A stretch of DNA of 64,000 bases from Paenibacillus_AM sp052180255 (GCF_052180255.1 NZ_CP197466.1:1612001-1676000), one strand, 5' to 3'. Counted from the stretch's first letter, positions 7,893 through 15,664 are shown. A program made the numbers and translations. Notes: generated by a model not told the origin, from the sequence alone.

Positions 7893-8117
7893 TTGGATGG
7901 ATTAGCGATTCAAGCGTTGCGCTATGAAAGAGGAATGTCCCAGGTGGAACTTGCGAGAGCGATCGGTATTAGCCAACCAAGATTATCAGAAATGGAAACG
8001 GGGTTGGTACCTGTCACGCTTCGTGTTCGAATACGGGTTGCTCAGGTATTTAATATTAACGACGAAGCTATTGAGATGATCCGTCGCGTAAAAAAAGCGG
8101 AGCAGGTAGTCTTTTAA
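7893..8117 (+). CDS. Xre-family helix-turn-helix protein
   Basis: This 74-residue protein is one HTH domain (MSQVELARAIGISQPRLSEMETG) with a short basic tail, so it is a second small DNA-binding protein of the element. It runs with the early genes, opposite to the presumed repressor, as a Cro-like antagonist would, but no target is seen. The start is TTG at 7893, 8 nt after AAAGGAGGG. A 13-bp palindrome, GCACC-TAT-GGTGC (8175-8187), lies just downstream and could be its site or a reverse-strand terminator. Confidence 0.78.
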   Translation: MDGLAIQALRYERGMSQVELARAIGISQPRLSEMETGLVPVTLRVRIRVAQVFNINDEAIEMIRRVKKAEQVVF

Positions 8118-8250
8118 TTTTTTTGTTATTCAAGAAAAAATGACGGTATTATCCATATATATCATAACAAAAAAGCACCTATGGTGCAAGTATTAAATTA
8201 TCGAGGGGGCGAGTGAGATTAGCAAACAATTAGCAGATACGAGTAAAAGG

Positions 8251-8520
8251 ATGCTCGTTAAACATACGATCGAAGATGGGATGCACATTATTAAGATATT
8301 TACACCATGTTCAAGGGAAGATTGGCGATGTGCGAGGTGGCCCGTTTCAGAAATAGCAACGTCCTTAAATGCGTTGTTTAACGGCTACTTCGAAGCTTGT
8401 GACTGGTGCGGTACGTTTGGAGCTAAAGAGGTTGCCGTAACATCTACGGACGCAGAGGCGTTGGAAGAGTTCTCGCGAAAGATTGACGATTACCGAGAAG
8501 CGGACGGTAGCGAAGAATGA
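8251..8520 (+). CDS. Small cysteine-containing protein, start uncertain
   Basis: The 89-residue reading from ATG 8251 has a pair of Cys motifs (CSREDWRCARW and CDWCG) that could bind zinc. No family is recognised. ATG 8251 has almost no spacer after AAAAGG. The good site GAGGGGGCGA (8203-8212) points instead to ATT at 8218, which would add ISKQLADTSKR; a neighbouring gene starts MSKQ. This could be a rare ATT start or a mutated ATG. The stop overlaps the next ATG (ATGA), so the two are translationally coupled. Confidence 0.55.
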   Translation: MLVKHTIEDGMHIIKIFTPCSREDWRCARWPVSEIATSLNALFNGYFEACDWCGTFGAKEVAVTSTDAEALEEFSRKIDDYREADGSEE

Positions 8521-8699
8521 ACGATATGCAATCGAGCGCTGTGTCATACTGCGACTATTATCAATCTGGCGGGATGTGTGCGTTAACTCAAGCATTATTG
8601 ACCGACGGTGATCCACGTTGTAAGGAGTTCCGCGAACCATCCGTAGAGTGCCGATTCCTACGGCTTTTTGTCATGCGTCCGAAGAAATGGAGGCGTTAG
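8517..8699 (+). CDS. Small Cys-rich protein, 60 residues
   Basis: This protein starts at the ATGA overlap with the previous gene and encodes four Cys (YCDYYQSGGMCAL, then CKEF and ECRF), a spacing suited to a metal site or disulfides. The C-terminus is basic. Not recognised. It is one of a chain of tightly packed small genes, and translational coupling is the main evidence that it is expressed. Confidence 0.5.
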   Translation: MNDMQSSAVSYCDYYQSGGMCALTQALLTDGDPRCKEFREPSVECRFLRLFVMRPKKWRR

Positions 8700-8702
8700 A
8701 AG

Positions 8703-8928
8703 ATGTATTTTTGCGTTGGCGGCAAAAAACGAGAATATTTACACGCGCATTCACTTGCATGACGGCAAGACGCTAGACTTTTATTTCGGTGCTGACGTTT
8801 CAATCCGTTACGCTGCGTTTTTGATGCCGGAGTTACTCAAAAAACGATTAGGCAACCGTTGGCGACGTTACGTAGCTACGGAAGTGAAAGAAATAACACC
8901 AACTAAAAAGGAGAGAGTGGAAAAATGA
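8703..8928 (+). CDS. Small protein with apparent one-base frameshift
   Basis: GGAGG (8689-8693) points to ATG 8703, but that frame stops after 19 codons (MYFCVGGKKREYL...). The frame one base later stays open to 8928 and reads NENIYTRIHLHDGKTLDFYFG onward, with a protein-like composition. The switch falls at a run of six A (8724-8729). With five A the two halves join smoothly as MYFCVGGKNENIYTRIHLHD. The cause may be an extra A in the genome, an assembly error, or +1 frameshifting. The 3' end overlaps the next ATG by ATGA. Function unknown. Confidence 0.45.
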
Positions 8929-9596
8929 GCAAACAAGTTAAGGCGATTTCAGAGAAAACGGTAATGGAACAGTTTAGATGCGAAGTTGATACCATTGATA
9001 AGGCAATAAAGAAAGAGTTGTCAGAAAGTGACCGCATAGAAGTTGAAGTTACGGATATGAGATCGCAAATTGAGGACTTAAGGATGACACAAGCTATCGA
9101 TCCATCAAAGCTTGCGCAATGTGAACGTGAAATCCAATCCTTGAAATCGAAAATAGACGAGTTATGCACTACTAAGCAAGGTTGCTTAGAGCGATCTGAG
9201 GCACTAATAAAAGCAAGACCGAGACGTCTTGGCGCTCTGAGAAATGCCGCAAAGGAAGAGTTAGATTCAATTGTCGATGGAAAAAAGACAGAAATAAAAA
9301 GTATTCAAGAGTCATTAAAGGATCTGAGAGCCGATTATATTACTCGTTTACGCCAAATGTGGGAAATGCGTAATGACATGAGGGGAACGATTGAGGACTT
9401 CCAAGAATTATCGCGAACAATTGATAATAGTTTCGATGCGCTCAATTATGGACAGGCGTATCCAGAAGTAAAAGGCATGTCGAGCAATTATGGAGGCAAC
9501 GCCGACCCTTATTTTCCGTTATTGAGTGAATGTCATGCTGTCCTAAGTAACGGTACACTGCCTCCGTGGTATTTAGAGCGGCAATCGAAGTCCTAA
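8925..9596 (+). CDS. Coiled-coil protein of the element
   Basis: This 223-residue protein is dominated by heptad-rich helices (about residues 10-80 and 95-170; for example EVEVTDMRSQIEDLRMT and KTEIKSIQESLKDLRADY). A non-helical aromatic tail follows (NADPYFPLL... LPPWYLERQSKS). The start overlaps the preceding stop (ATGA) and GGAGAG lies just upstream. No homologous family is recognised. Scaffold-like or DNA-associated roles would fit a coiled coil but cannot be shown. Confidence 0.6.
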   Translation: MSKQVKAISEKTVMEQFRCEVDTIDKAIKKELSESDRIEVEVTDMRSQIEDLRMTQAIDPSKLAQCEREIQSLKSKIDELCTTKQGCLERSEALIKARPRRLGALRNAAKEELDSIVDGKKTEIKSIQESLKDLRADYITRLRQMWEMRNDMRGTIEDFQELSRTIDNSFDALNYGQAYPEVKGMSSNYGGNADPYFPLLSECHAVLSNGTLPPWYLERQSKS

Positions 9597-9630
9597 GACG
9601 AGACAAAAAGAAGCAAATGGGGGTTATTAT

Positions 9631-9957
9631 ATGAATCAACAAACCAAAGCCGAATTAAGTGAAGCCATATTGAGAAATCCGGTGTTAACAATGGCTGCCG
9701 GATACGCTGCGTTAAATACCGGAAGCGATGTTGTACTTGAAGACAACACAAACGACTTGTCTGGGATGACTCCAAGAGAGCTGTTTACACATTCGTACAA
9801 AGTCGATGAGCACACGCATAGCACTGATGTTAACGAGGAAGTAGAGGCTAGTATTAGTGAAGCGCGTAGAGAGTACGCAGAAGCTATACGCGAGGTAAAC
9901 CTAGCACGTGCGGATTTGGCAAGGGTGAAAGAACTAAACGAGAAGCTACTAATCTAA
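9631..9957 (+). CDS. Hypothetical helical protein, 108 residues
   Basis: The ATG at 9631 follows ATGGGGG. The N-terminal half is small-residue rich and acidic; the C-terminal 45 residues (EEVEASISEARREYAEAIREVNLARADLARVKELNEKLL) form a likely coiled coil. It is separated from the previous gene by 34 bp and abuts the next one. Its position shortly before the tail chaperone suggests the same transcript. No known function. Confidence 0.55.
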   Translation: MNQQTKAELSEAILRNPVLTMAAGYAALNTGSDVVLEDNTNDLSGMTPRELFTHSYKVDEHTHSTDVNEEVEASISEARREYAEAIREVNLARADLARVKELNEKLLI

Positions 9958-9979
9958 AATGGCGGGAGAAGGTGTGAGT

Positions 9980-10312
9980 ATGTGGCTAAAAAGTCAAATT
10001 GAGGATGAAACTTGGCTCCAAAAGGAGTCGAGAGCATTTATAAATCACTATGATGACCTGACGCGAGGATTATTTAACGAAAGCTTTTCCCTAGAGTCAT
10101 ATACATTAAAGTTACGTCAACTCTTTCGATTTAGCGAACTTTTAAGTCAGAGTAGAGACGCTAGGATGGTAGAGCTATCGGTTATCATACGAGATATTAC
10201 GGGGGCCCTACGTTCACAAGGACAGAGTTTTAATGCTCTTCGAAAGTGGGACTTAGCATATAGCGAAGAAACGAGACTTTTTCCGAAATTACACAACAAC
10301 GGCAGTACTTAA
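9980..10312 (+). CDS. Hypothetical protein, 110 residues
   Basis: The mainly helical, charged protein begins MWLKSQIEDETWLQKESRAF. I chose ATG 9980 because GGAGAAGGTG lies directly before it; GTG 9974 and ATG 9959 are in-frame alternatives. Not recognised. It is the last small gene before the tail assembly chaperone, 52 bp away, and may be an accessory of that module. Confidence 0.5.
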   Translation: MWLKSQIEDETWLQKESRAFINHYDDLTRGLFNESFSLESYTLKLRQLFRFSELLSQSRDARMVELSVIIRDITGALRSQGQSFNALRKWDLAYSEETRLFPKLHNNGST

Positions 10313-10364
10313 CTATGGGAGAGAGTAAAACGTAATCTAAAAAATAATCGGAGGTTGATTATAG

Positions 10365-10757
10365 ATGACTAAAGGTTTAGACGCACTACTCGGAGCAACG
10401 TTAGATTTGAAGAAAGAGGTATATATTCCGCGTTTGAAAACACATTTTACGACTCGCGCAATCGATAACGTCGATCTGCAGAAAGCACGTGAGCAAGCGT
10501 CCATCTACGAAGGTACCGGCTCTAAGCGTGAGAAGAGGCTAGACAACGATTTGTTTAACGCGGTACTCATCGCAAAAGGTTGCGTCGATCCCGAGTTTAG
10601 TAATAAGGCATTGATTCAGCGCTATGAAGCGTCCGATGCGGCAGATTGCGTTAAGAAGGCGCTATTGCCAGGTGAGCTTGCGAAGTTGAACGAGGCTATC
10701 CTCGCATTGTCCGGATTCGGCGACGAAGAAGAGGCGATTGAAGACGCAACGGAATAA
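10365..10757 (+). CDS. XkdN-like phage tail assembly chaperone
   Basis: This 130-residue protein resembles the XkdN-type tail assembly chaperones (TAC) of PBSX-like and other long-tailed phages. These proteins keep the tape-measure protein soluble and recruit tube subunits. The diagnostic part is the C-terminal CVKKALLPGELAKLNEAILALSGFGDEEE, after a middle segment (FNAVLIAKGCVDPEFSNKALIQ) typical of the family. CGGAGGTTGATT precedes the ATG. In phages this gene sits directly upstream of the tape measure, as here with one small gene between. No slippery heptamer is seen near its end, so the usual frameshifted long form is not evident. Confidence 0.75.
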   Translation: MTKGLDALLGATLDLKKEVYIPRLKTHFTTRAIDNVDLQKAREQASIYEGTGSKREKRLDNDLFNAVLIAKGCVDPEFSNKALIQRYEASDAADCVKKALLPGELAKLNEAILALSGFGDEEEAIEDATE

Positions 10758-10830
10758 GCGTTAGTAGGGAGAGCGGCGGGATAATACGTCGTTCTCTCTC
10801 TTTGTTTTATTTAAAGGGGAGGTTTGATAC

Positions 10831-11154
10831 GTGGAGACATTACAACACGAATTAAAAATGTTAGAAGGTTTATGCGGAGACATCCATAGAGATATCCGTT
10901 TTAGGAGGTATGACGAGGCAAAGTTTAAGGCGCGCGTAAGCGAAATGACGAGCATTATAAAGCGGTGGCAAACGGATGATCGTTCCAACATAAGGTTCAT
11001 CGGAATAAAAATGGCAGAGACGTTAACGTCGATCATTAAACTTGCAACCGTGACACAAGACGGACGTAAGTGGAACCGCCTACGTGCGAAAATCGAACAC
11101 AATTCTGATCTTATAGGCAAGTTAGCAAAAGAGGTGAAAGTCGATGGCGTTTGA
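10831..11154 (+). CDS. Small helical protein between TAC and tape measure
   Basis: This 107-residue basic helical protein starts at GTG 10831 after AAAGGGGAGG. Its end overlaps the tape-measure ATG by 11 bp, so the two are translationally coupled. It occupies the position of the second tail-chaperone product (T-domain or XkdO-proximal gene) in phage tail operons. I see no sequence evidence beyond that position. A dedicated partner of the tape measure is a reasonable inference. Confidence 0.6.
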   Translation: METLQHELKMLEGLCGDIHRDIRFRRYDEAKFKARVSEMTSIIKRWQTDDRSNIRFIGIKMAETLTSIIKLATVTQDGRKWNRLRAKIEHNSDLIGKLAKEVKVDGV

Positions 11155-13072
11155 AGTAAAGTCGGTCCTACGTTTAGAAGACAAAATGTCCGGCCCGTTA
11201 CGCAAGGTTGAGGAATCGATCAAGAGAACAGAGCGGATTGCAAATAGGGCCGGGGATGCGATGGCGCGGTCAGATCGTATCACGCAGAGTCTAGGTGGAT
11301 CATTTGCACGAATGGGCTCGTCCGCCACTAATGCCCTCGCCGGCATTACAAGTCGGGCCGCTAAGACTTCCGCCGCAGTCGCCGGTATTGGTATAGCTGC
11401 GGGTACGGTTGCTGCCGGTATTGGCACAATTAAGCTGTTTAAGGACGCGTTAAAAGGCGCTTCGGATATTGAGCAGAATAACGTAGCGATGGAGCATTTT
11501 ATCGGACTCACGCAAGGTGCCGAGAAAGCAAAAATAGCTACGAAAAGTTACGTTGATTACCTTGAGAAGAACGCGAATCTAACGCCGTTTGAGACTGGCG
11601 ACGTAATGAACGCAGGTAGACGACTAATTAACGTAACGAGTGGAGACATCGCTCAGGCGAAGCAGTTGCTTACGGTATCCGAAAACATGAGCGCGCTCAA
11701 TCCGGGAAAATCGCTAATGGATGCGGTAGAGGCATTGGCCGACATGAAAACGGGCGAAACTGAGCGCATGAAGGAGTTCGGATTCAAAGTTACCGCGAAG
11801 CAAATGGCGGCTGCTGGCGGAGGCGATACAGTTAGAGGCGCGATGAAGTTAATGTTAACGGACGTTGCAAAAACCTTCGATGGCGGTGCGGACAAGCTTA
11901 GTAAGACGAGCCTGGGCATGTGGTCAACGATTACTGGGACGTTTAAGACGGGAATTGCGCACATGGGGACTGAGACGCTAGACCACTTGAAACCGCAGCT
12001 TGAGCGTTTATCCAAATACCTCACGGATGGTGGCGCGGATAAGTTATTTGCGGCTGGATCGCGGATGATGACGAAGACACTTGACGGGATAATCAGAGGT
12101 GTCGATAAAGTAAAAAATTATTTAGACAGGCACTATTTTAACAACCCAGACTTCCAAAAGATTACAACCTTCGAGGGACAGATCGGCTTTATATTCAACG
12201 ATTTAACTAAATCGTTTGATACTTGGTACACCTCGGGCGGTGATAAACAGATTTCCAACATCACAAACAGTGTGATTTCGTTTTTAAGCAATTCACTGTC
12301 CGCCTCATCCGAGAAATTACTAGGGGTAGGGGTTAGCCTAGGTTCATCTATTGGGAGCGGTATGTTGAAGGGTTTAGAGCAATTTGCCAAAGATAATCCA
12401 CTTATGTCCGCGCTAATCACGTACATTGTTACTCCTGGACCGCCTCAGGTTAAATTAGCCGCTGCCACAGGTGTTGGTACCGGTATAGCTGGGCCTGTGA
12501 TCAAATTAATAAGTGATACCGTTAGTGATATCGACAATATATCAAAAGGTGTTATGAGCGACATAAACACGTTCAAGGAAAAGGGATTCTCCGCGGGTAT
12601 AGATAACATCACTAACGGAGCCAAGAAAAACTGGGAGATTGCACCTGTTTACGATGACAACGGAAAACGCTTGTTAGGTAAGGCATTAAAAGACTGGGAT
12701 GCGGCGCAGAAGGCGAAAGCAAACGGTTTTTATAACGATAAGGTCTTCACTAACCCGTTAAATAAACAGGGATACGAAGTTAACCCAATGGTTGATCGTT
12801 TAAAAAACGTAGTCAAACCAGACGGCAACCATGCAGGTGGACTCGCACGCGTACCGTACGACGGGTATGTCGCGCGTCTCCATAAGGACGAAACGGTACT
12901 AACACGTGGTCAAGCCGAGGATTACCGTAACGGTAACGGTGGAAACGGCGGCGTAACCGTGAATATAAACGGCGGTACTTACAATGTACGGAAAGACGAC
13001 GACATTGACTCAATTGCACGTGGATTAATACGACTAATTAACGAAGCGGAAGGTGCGGTTGCTATTGCATAA
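11144..13072 (+). CDS. Phage tail tape-measure protein
   Basis: This 642-residue protein sets tail length in long-tailed phages and is ejected through the tube on infection. The N-terminus (FEVKSVLRLEDKMSGPLRKVEES) and Ala/Gly-rich hydrophobic stretch (about residues 75-110) are typical. Residues about 145-210 match the TP901-type tape-measure core (NLTPFETGDVMNAGRRL, MDAVEALADMKTGETERMKEFGF). The C-terminus carries GGLARVPYDGYVARLHKDE followed by VLTRGQAE and a Gly/Asn linker, as in XkdO-like proteins. It is shorter than most siphophage tape measures. No other tail structural gene lies in the element, which is the oddest fact about it. Confidence 0.88.
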   Translation: MAFEVKSVLRLEDKMSGPLRKVEESIKRTERIANRAGDAMARSDRITQSLGGSFARMGSSATNALAGITSRAAKTSAAVAGIGIAAGTVAAGIGTIKLFKDALKGASDIEQNNVAMEHFIGLTQGAEKAKIATKSYVDYLEKNANLTPFETGDVMNAGRRLINVTSGDIAQAKQLLTVSENMSALNPGKSLMDAVEALADMKTGETERMKEFGFKVTAKQMAAAGGGDTVRGAMKLMLTDVAKTFDGGADKLSKTSLGMWSTITGTFKTGIAHMGTETLDHLKPQLERLSKYLTDGGADKLFAAGSRMMTKTLDGIIRGVDKVKNYLDRHYFNNPDFQKITTFEGQIGFIFNDLTKSFDTWYTSGGDKQISNITNSVISFLSNSLSASSEKLLGVGVSLGSSIGSGMLKGLEQFAKDNPLMSALITYIVTPGPPQVKLAAATGVGTGIAGPVIKLISDTVSDIDNISKGVMSDINTFKEKGFSAGIDNITNGAKKNWEIAPVYDDNGKRLLGKALKDWDAAQKAKANGFYNDKVFTNPLNKQGYEVNPMVDRLKNVVKPDGNHAGGLARVPYDGYVARLHKDETVLTRGQAEDYRNGNGGNGGVTVNINGGTYNVRKDDDIDSIARGLIRLINEAEGAVAIA

Positions 13073-13371
13073 CTAAAGCAGCGTGTAAACTTGCGCAAGC
13101 ACACCGGAACCTTCCCCGTTACTTAATGCGTTAATCGACTAAAGCGTTGGTGTATATGGGATTGTGCGTAAGGTGAACGTATGGTTGCGGAGTAACGTCC
13201 GTTGACATTAGTTTACGTCGGCTGGACGTCACTCACCGGGGACGCGCCTAAACCTCGGGGTGTCGGCGTCTAATTCGTAGGGGCGGACACACAACGGAAC
13301 TAAACTGCGGCACAATTTCGAGTAAATGCGATAGTGGCGCGTGATTAAGCGGTTTTATACAGTGAAATTTA

Positions 13372-13391
13372 GGTTTAGTTTGGTTTAGTTT
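13372..13391 (+). repeat. Tandem 10-bp repeat in T-rich tract
   Basis: GGTTTAGTTT is repeated twice without a gap, followed by T7 and GTGTTTTATTGTGG. Strand asymmetry and AT content suit a DNA-unwinding element. Confidence 0.6.
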
Positions 13392-13637
13392 TTTTGTGTT
13401 TTATTGTGGATATAGCGTGAATTTCATCCGTTATACGTATGTGTCCGCATCCACATCGGAGTGAAGTACGGTCAAAAACGGACAGAAGATGATAACAGCG
13501 CGTGTTATGCGGATTTACGGTGGTTCACGTTGCTTCACATTTAACACGAATACATCGGCTGCACGTTCTTTCTGCGTGACCCTTCGAAACTTTTCCAATT
13601 CATGCGTATATAACGGCAAACCTTCGACCAACAAGAC

Positions 13638-13670
13638 TGCATAAACGATGTATAAACGGTGCATAAACGC
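13638..13670 (+). repeat. Three phased 11-bp iterons
   Basis: CTGCATAAACG, ATGTATAAACG and GTGCATAAACG follow each other without spacing; the consensus is NTGYATAAACG. The 11-bp period places each copy on the same face of the helix. Confidence 0.65.
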
Positions 13671-13965
13671 ATGTTTCCGTTAATGCGCGGTACTTGCTCT
13701 CGTTTAGTTACGGCACGGAAACGGCTAGAACGTAGGCGTAGCGCGGGATTGCGGCATCCGTGGATATACGTAGACATCCGCGCATAATGTGGGTTTTGTA
13801 CAGATGTAGGTCACGTTAATACGTTATTGTTCTAAAGTGAGGGGGCATAGGCGGGGGTCGCCCCTCTGCGGTTATCCGTTTGGTGTCACTAAAATCCGCG
13901 CAGTAAAAAATCACTTTGAAAATACGGATCGACACGATGACCCCCAAGGCACTCTTTGATATGGT

Positions 13966-14278
13966 TGCGTTAACTGTAAGGAAATTGCGCACAAATTATT
14001 AATCCCATAGGGAACGGAGATGCTACGGTTAAAGCCGGAGTATCCATATATCCTCCCCTGTGGGTTACTATAATATTTTCGTCAAACGTTTCTGTATCTA
14101 CGAACCTGAAAGGCTTAAATGAGCGTAACGACTGGGTCGGAGACTTAGCCTCGCAGGAGTTGTCTGCCTGAAACTGCTTCCTCGAAATTCCTCGAGCAGA
14201 CCAAGGGAGCGTGCGCGACCGCATCGTGAATACGGTGTTATACATAGCTACTTCACCTTCGAATTTGCATTCAAATAA
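13966..14278. other. Gap without a supportable gene
   Basis: Open frames occur on both strands, but none has a ribosome binding site with a plausible start. A plus-strand stretch from about 13982 to 14170 reads protein-like (NPIGNGDATVKAGVSIYPP) but has a stop just before it and no start, so it may be a decayed gene fragment. Confidence 0.35.
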
Positions 14279-14989
14279 TTACTTTAATTTCTTTGTATGT
14301 GTATAAAAATTTAAGGTGTTTAGAAGTTTCAAAGAAACATCAGGATAGTGCGGTTTCAACAGTTTAAAATAATTAGTTAATTCCATCATTCCTGTTTCAT
14401 TATTGAAATAATACGGCCAATTACAGCATAACAATTTCATATTTGGATAATTCTTAAGAGGGACAGTAAAGGGAATGAAAACATGATTTTTATTTATTTC
14501 TTTGTTTTCAATTAACTGTATAATACACTCTTCTACCTCGAAGGTTGCTGACGGAATCTGAATGACACCTATCCAATTAGCTATCTCATACCATGAAGCT
14601 ACTTCATCAATTGCCGGTCCTACCATCACATTTCCACGTTCGGTGAATTCTCCGTATCCAGTGGCTCCCCTCAAGGGTATACCTAACTTAATAGATTCAC
14701 TTACAATTCTAGCTGTTACCCCAGCGTGAAATAAAAGTGCATGTTCCGGTTCTCCATAAGTTAGAAGTACGATAGTATCTGAAATACTCTTTACTTCAAT
14801 TTCAAGGTCTTTAAAATAATTAGTATCACCATTACCAAGTGTTTCTTGATTTAATAAATTTTTAATATTCCTTTTTGATTCTTTAATCATGGACAGCAAA
14901 TTATCCATTGCTTCAGGGTTTCTTTGCCATATTCCTTTCCATCCTAGAACATCTAAAAAAGTTACCGCACCTTTTTTCATTTTATTCAT
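14279..14989 (-). CDS. Nucleotidyl-cyclase-like protein (cargo gene)
   Basis: The 236-residue protein resembles the class III nucleotidyl cyclase fold. FLDVLGW (about residue 11-17) matches the first metal-binding segment. SISDTIVLL (about 70-78) supplies the second Asp. GIPLRGATGYGEF and GPAIDEVASWYEIANWIGV match the later core strands. Similar stand-alone domains occur in defence islands, including Pycsar cyclases, but nucleotide specificity and activity are not deducible and no adjacent effector with a cyclic-nucleotide sensor is seen. I chose ATG 14989 because GGGGGAT lies 8 nt upstream. The gene is clearly AT-richer than the rest of the element and on the opposite strand, as expected of separately acquired cargo. 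Confidence 0.55.
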   Translation of the reverse strand: MNKMKKGAVTFLDVLGWKGIWQRNPEAMDNLLSMIKESKRNIKNLLNQETLGNGDTNYFKDLEIEVKSISDTIVLLTYGEPEHALLFHAGVTARIVSESIKLGIPLRGATGYGEFTERGNVMVGPAIDEVASWYEIANWIGVIQIPSATFEVEECIIQLIENKEINKNHVFIPFTVPLKNYPNMKLLCCNWPYYFNNETGMMELTNYFKLLKPHYPDVSLKLLNTLNFYTHTKKLK

Positions 14990-15185
14990 CTTGATATCCC
15001 CCAATAAAAGTTTGAATCTTGGTTTTATGAATTGCAGTAATTGGGTTTAACGTCATTTTCACGAACTTCGTAAATAGGGTATTCGCGAAACTTTTCAACT
15101 ATCCTGCCAATTAAGCTTAACATGAAAATCAACATTAATCGTTAACATAGCCTTTTTATTTGGGGCAAATGTGTTACAATGCATA

Positions 15186-15199
15186 CAAACATACGTTCG
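15186..15199. promoter_or_regulatory. LexA/DinR-like SOS box
   Basis: CAAACATACGTTCG matches the Bacillus consensus CGAACRNRYGTTYC at 12 of 14 positions. It lies just after TACAAT (15175-15180), a likely -10 box, and 12 bp before the winged-helix gene, so LexA bound here would block its transcription. Confidence 0.5.
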
Positions 15200-15211
15200 A
15201 GGTGATGCGCA

Positions 15212-15481
15212 ATGTTAACGGATACTGATCGTAAAGTACTCCGTGTATTATTTAACCGTTATGGTCTAGCGATGACGCCGCTACACTTACCGGTACTATG
15301 CCGTTTAACACAACGGACCGAGACGCAGGTGATCGCGTCAATTAAACGATTGGGCGCGGAATCATATATTACGTTTGATAGTGTGACGAGGTATGCGCGA
15401 GTGATAGAACCGTTTGAACGCGGGGAGGAGGCGCCAAAGATAGCGGTGCCGATCCGGACGAATCACGGGTTCTATGATTAG
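15212..15481 (+). CDS. Small winged-helix protein at the right end
   Basis: This 89-residue protein has a helix-turn-helix/wing pattern (DRKVLRVLFNRYG, RLTQRTETQVIASIKRLGAESYITFD, then RYARVIE). The ATG at 15212 follows GAGGTGATG. Position near attR and a LexA-like box before it suggest a recombination directionality factor or an induction regulator, but it is not the MerR-like excisionase type and the role is inferred. A terminator follows immediately. Confidence 0.6.
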   Translation: MLTDTDRKVLRVLFNRYGLAMTPLHLPVLCRLTQRTETQVIASIKRLGAESYITFDSVTRYARVIEPFERGEEAPKIAVPIRTNHGFYD

Positions 15482-15490
15482 CGCAAAGAA

Positions 15491-15529
15491 CGCCACTCGC
15501 GGGAGATTCCGTTGGGTGGCGGTTTTTTT
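15491..15529 (+). terminator. Terminator after the winged-helix gene
   Basis: CGCCAC (15491-15496) pairs with GTGGCG (15516-15521) and is followed by T7. Confidence 0.65.
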
Positions 15530-15602
15530 GCGTTACAGGACCGTTTGAAAGCGAAAACAGCACCGTAAAGGATTTTAAATAAACGATAAATTAACGCTAA
15601 AT

Positions 15603-15631
15603 TTGCTTCGTACGTGGGGATTTGGTATAAT
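15603..15631 (+). promoter_or_regulatory. Outward promoter at the right end
   Basis: TTGCTT (15603-15608), 17 bp, then a perfect TATAAT (15626-15631), pointing toward attR. No gene lies between it and attR except a doubtful 25-codon frame starting ATGAACGG. In the excised circle the same promoter would read across attP into the integrase. Confidence 0.6.
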
Positions 15632-15664
15632 TAGTAAGCGCGCAGGATTACGTGATTAGCGATA

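Larger units (their letters stand above)
13073..13965. other. Repeat-rich non-coding region, candidate replication origin
   Basis: Nearly 900 bp have no supportable gene. The region contains an inverted pair ACGTCC/GGACGT (13195-13200, 13224-13229), a T-rich tract with tandem 10-mers (13372-13391), three 11-bp iterons (13638-13670) and a GGGG-TCG-CCCC palindrome (13854-13864). An AT-rich unwinding tract plus phased iterons is the usual anatomy of an initiator-dependent origin. A packaging site is the alternative. Confidence 0.45.

Noticed and set aside
10740..10840. Programmed frameshift joining TAC and the middle gene
   Set aside because: No slippery heptamer; a 73-bp gap and a separate GTG with its own ribosome binding site are present.
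13638..13670. CRISPR-like short repeats
   Set aside because: Units are only 11 bp with no spacers; iterons fit better. No CRISPR array was found anywhere.
13541..13777. 78-codon minus-strand frame over the iterons
   Set aside because: Very rich in Arg, Ser and Cys as in translated non-coding DNA, and no ribosome binding site.
13970..14245. 91-codon minus-strand frame after the cyclase-like gene
   Set aside because: No site before its start; composition resembles shadow translation; the opposite strand reads better but has no start.
3646..14989. Two-component defence pair of the small membrane protein and the cyclase-like gene
   Set aside because: The two genes are 10 kb apart and the membrane protein has no nucleotide-binding part, so no Pycsar pair is claimed.
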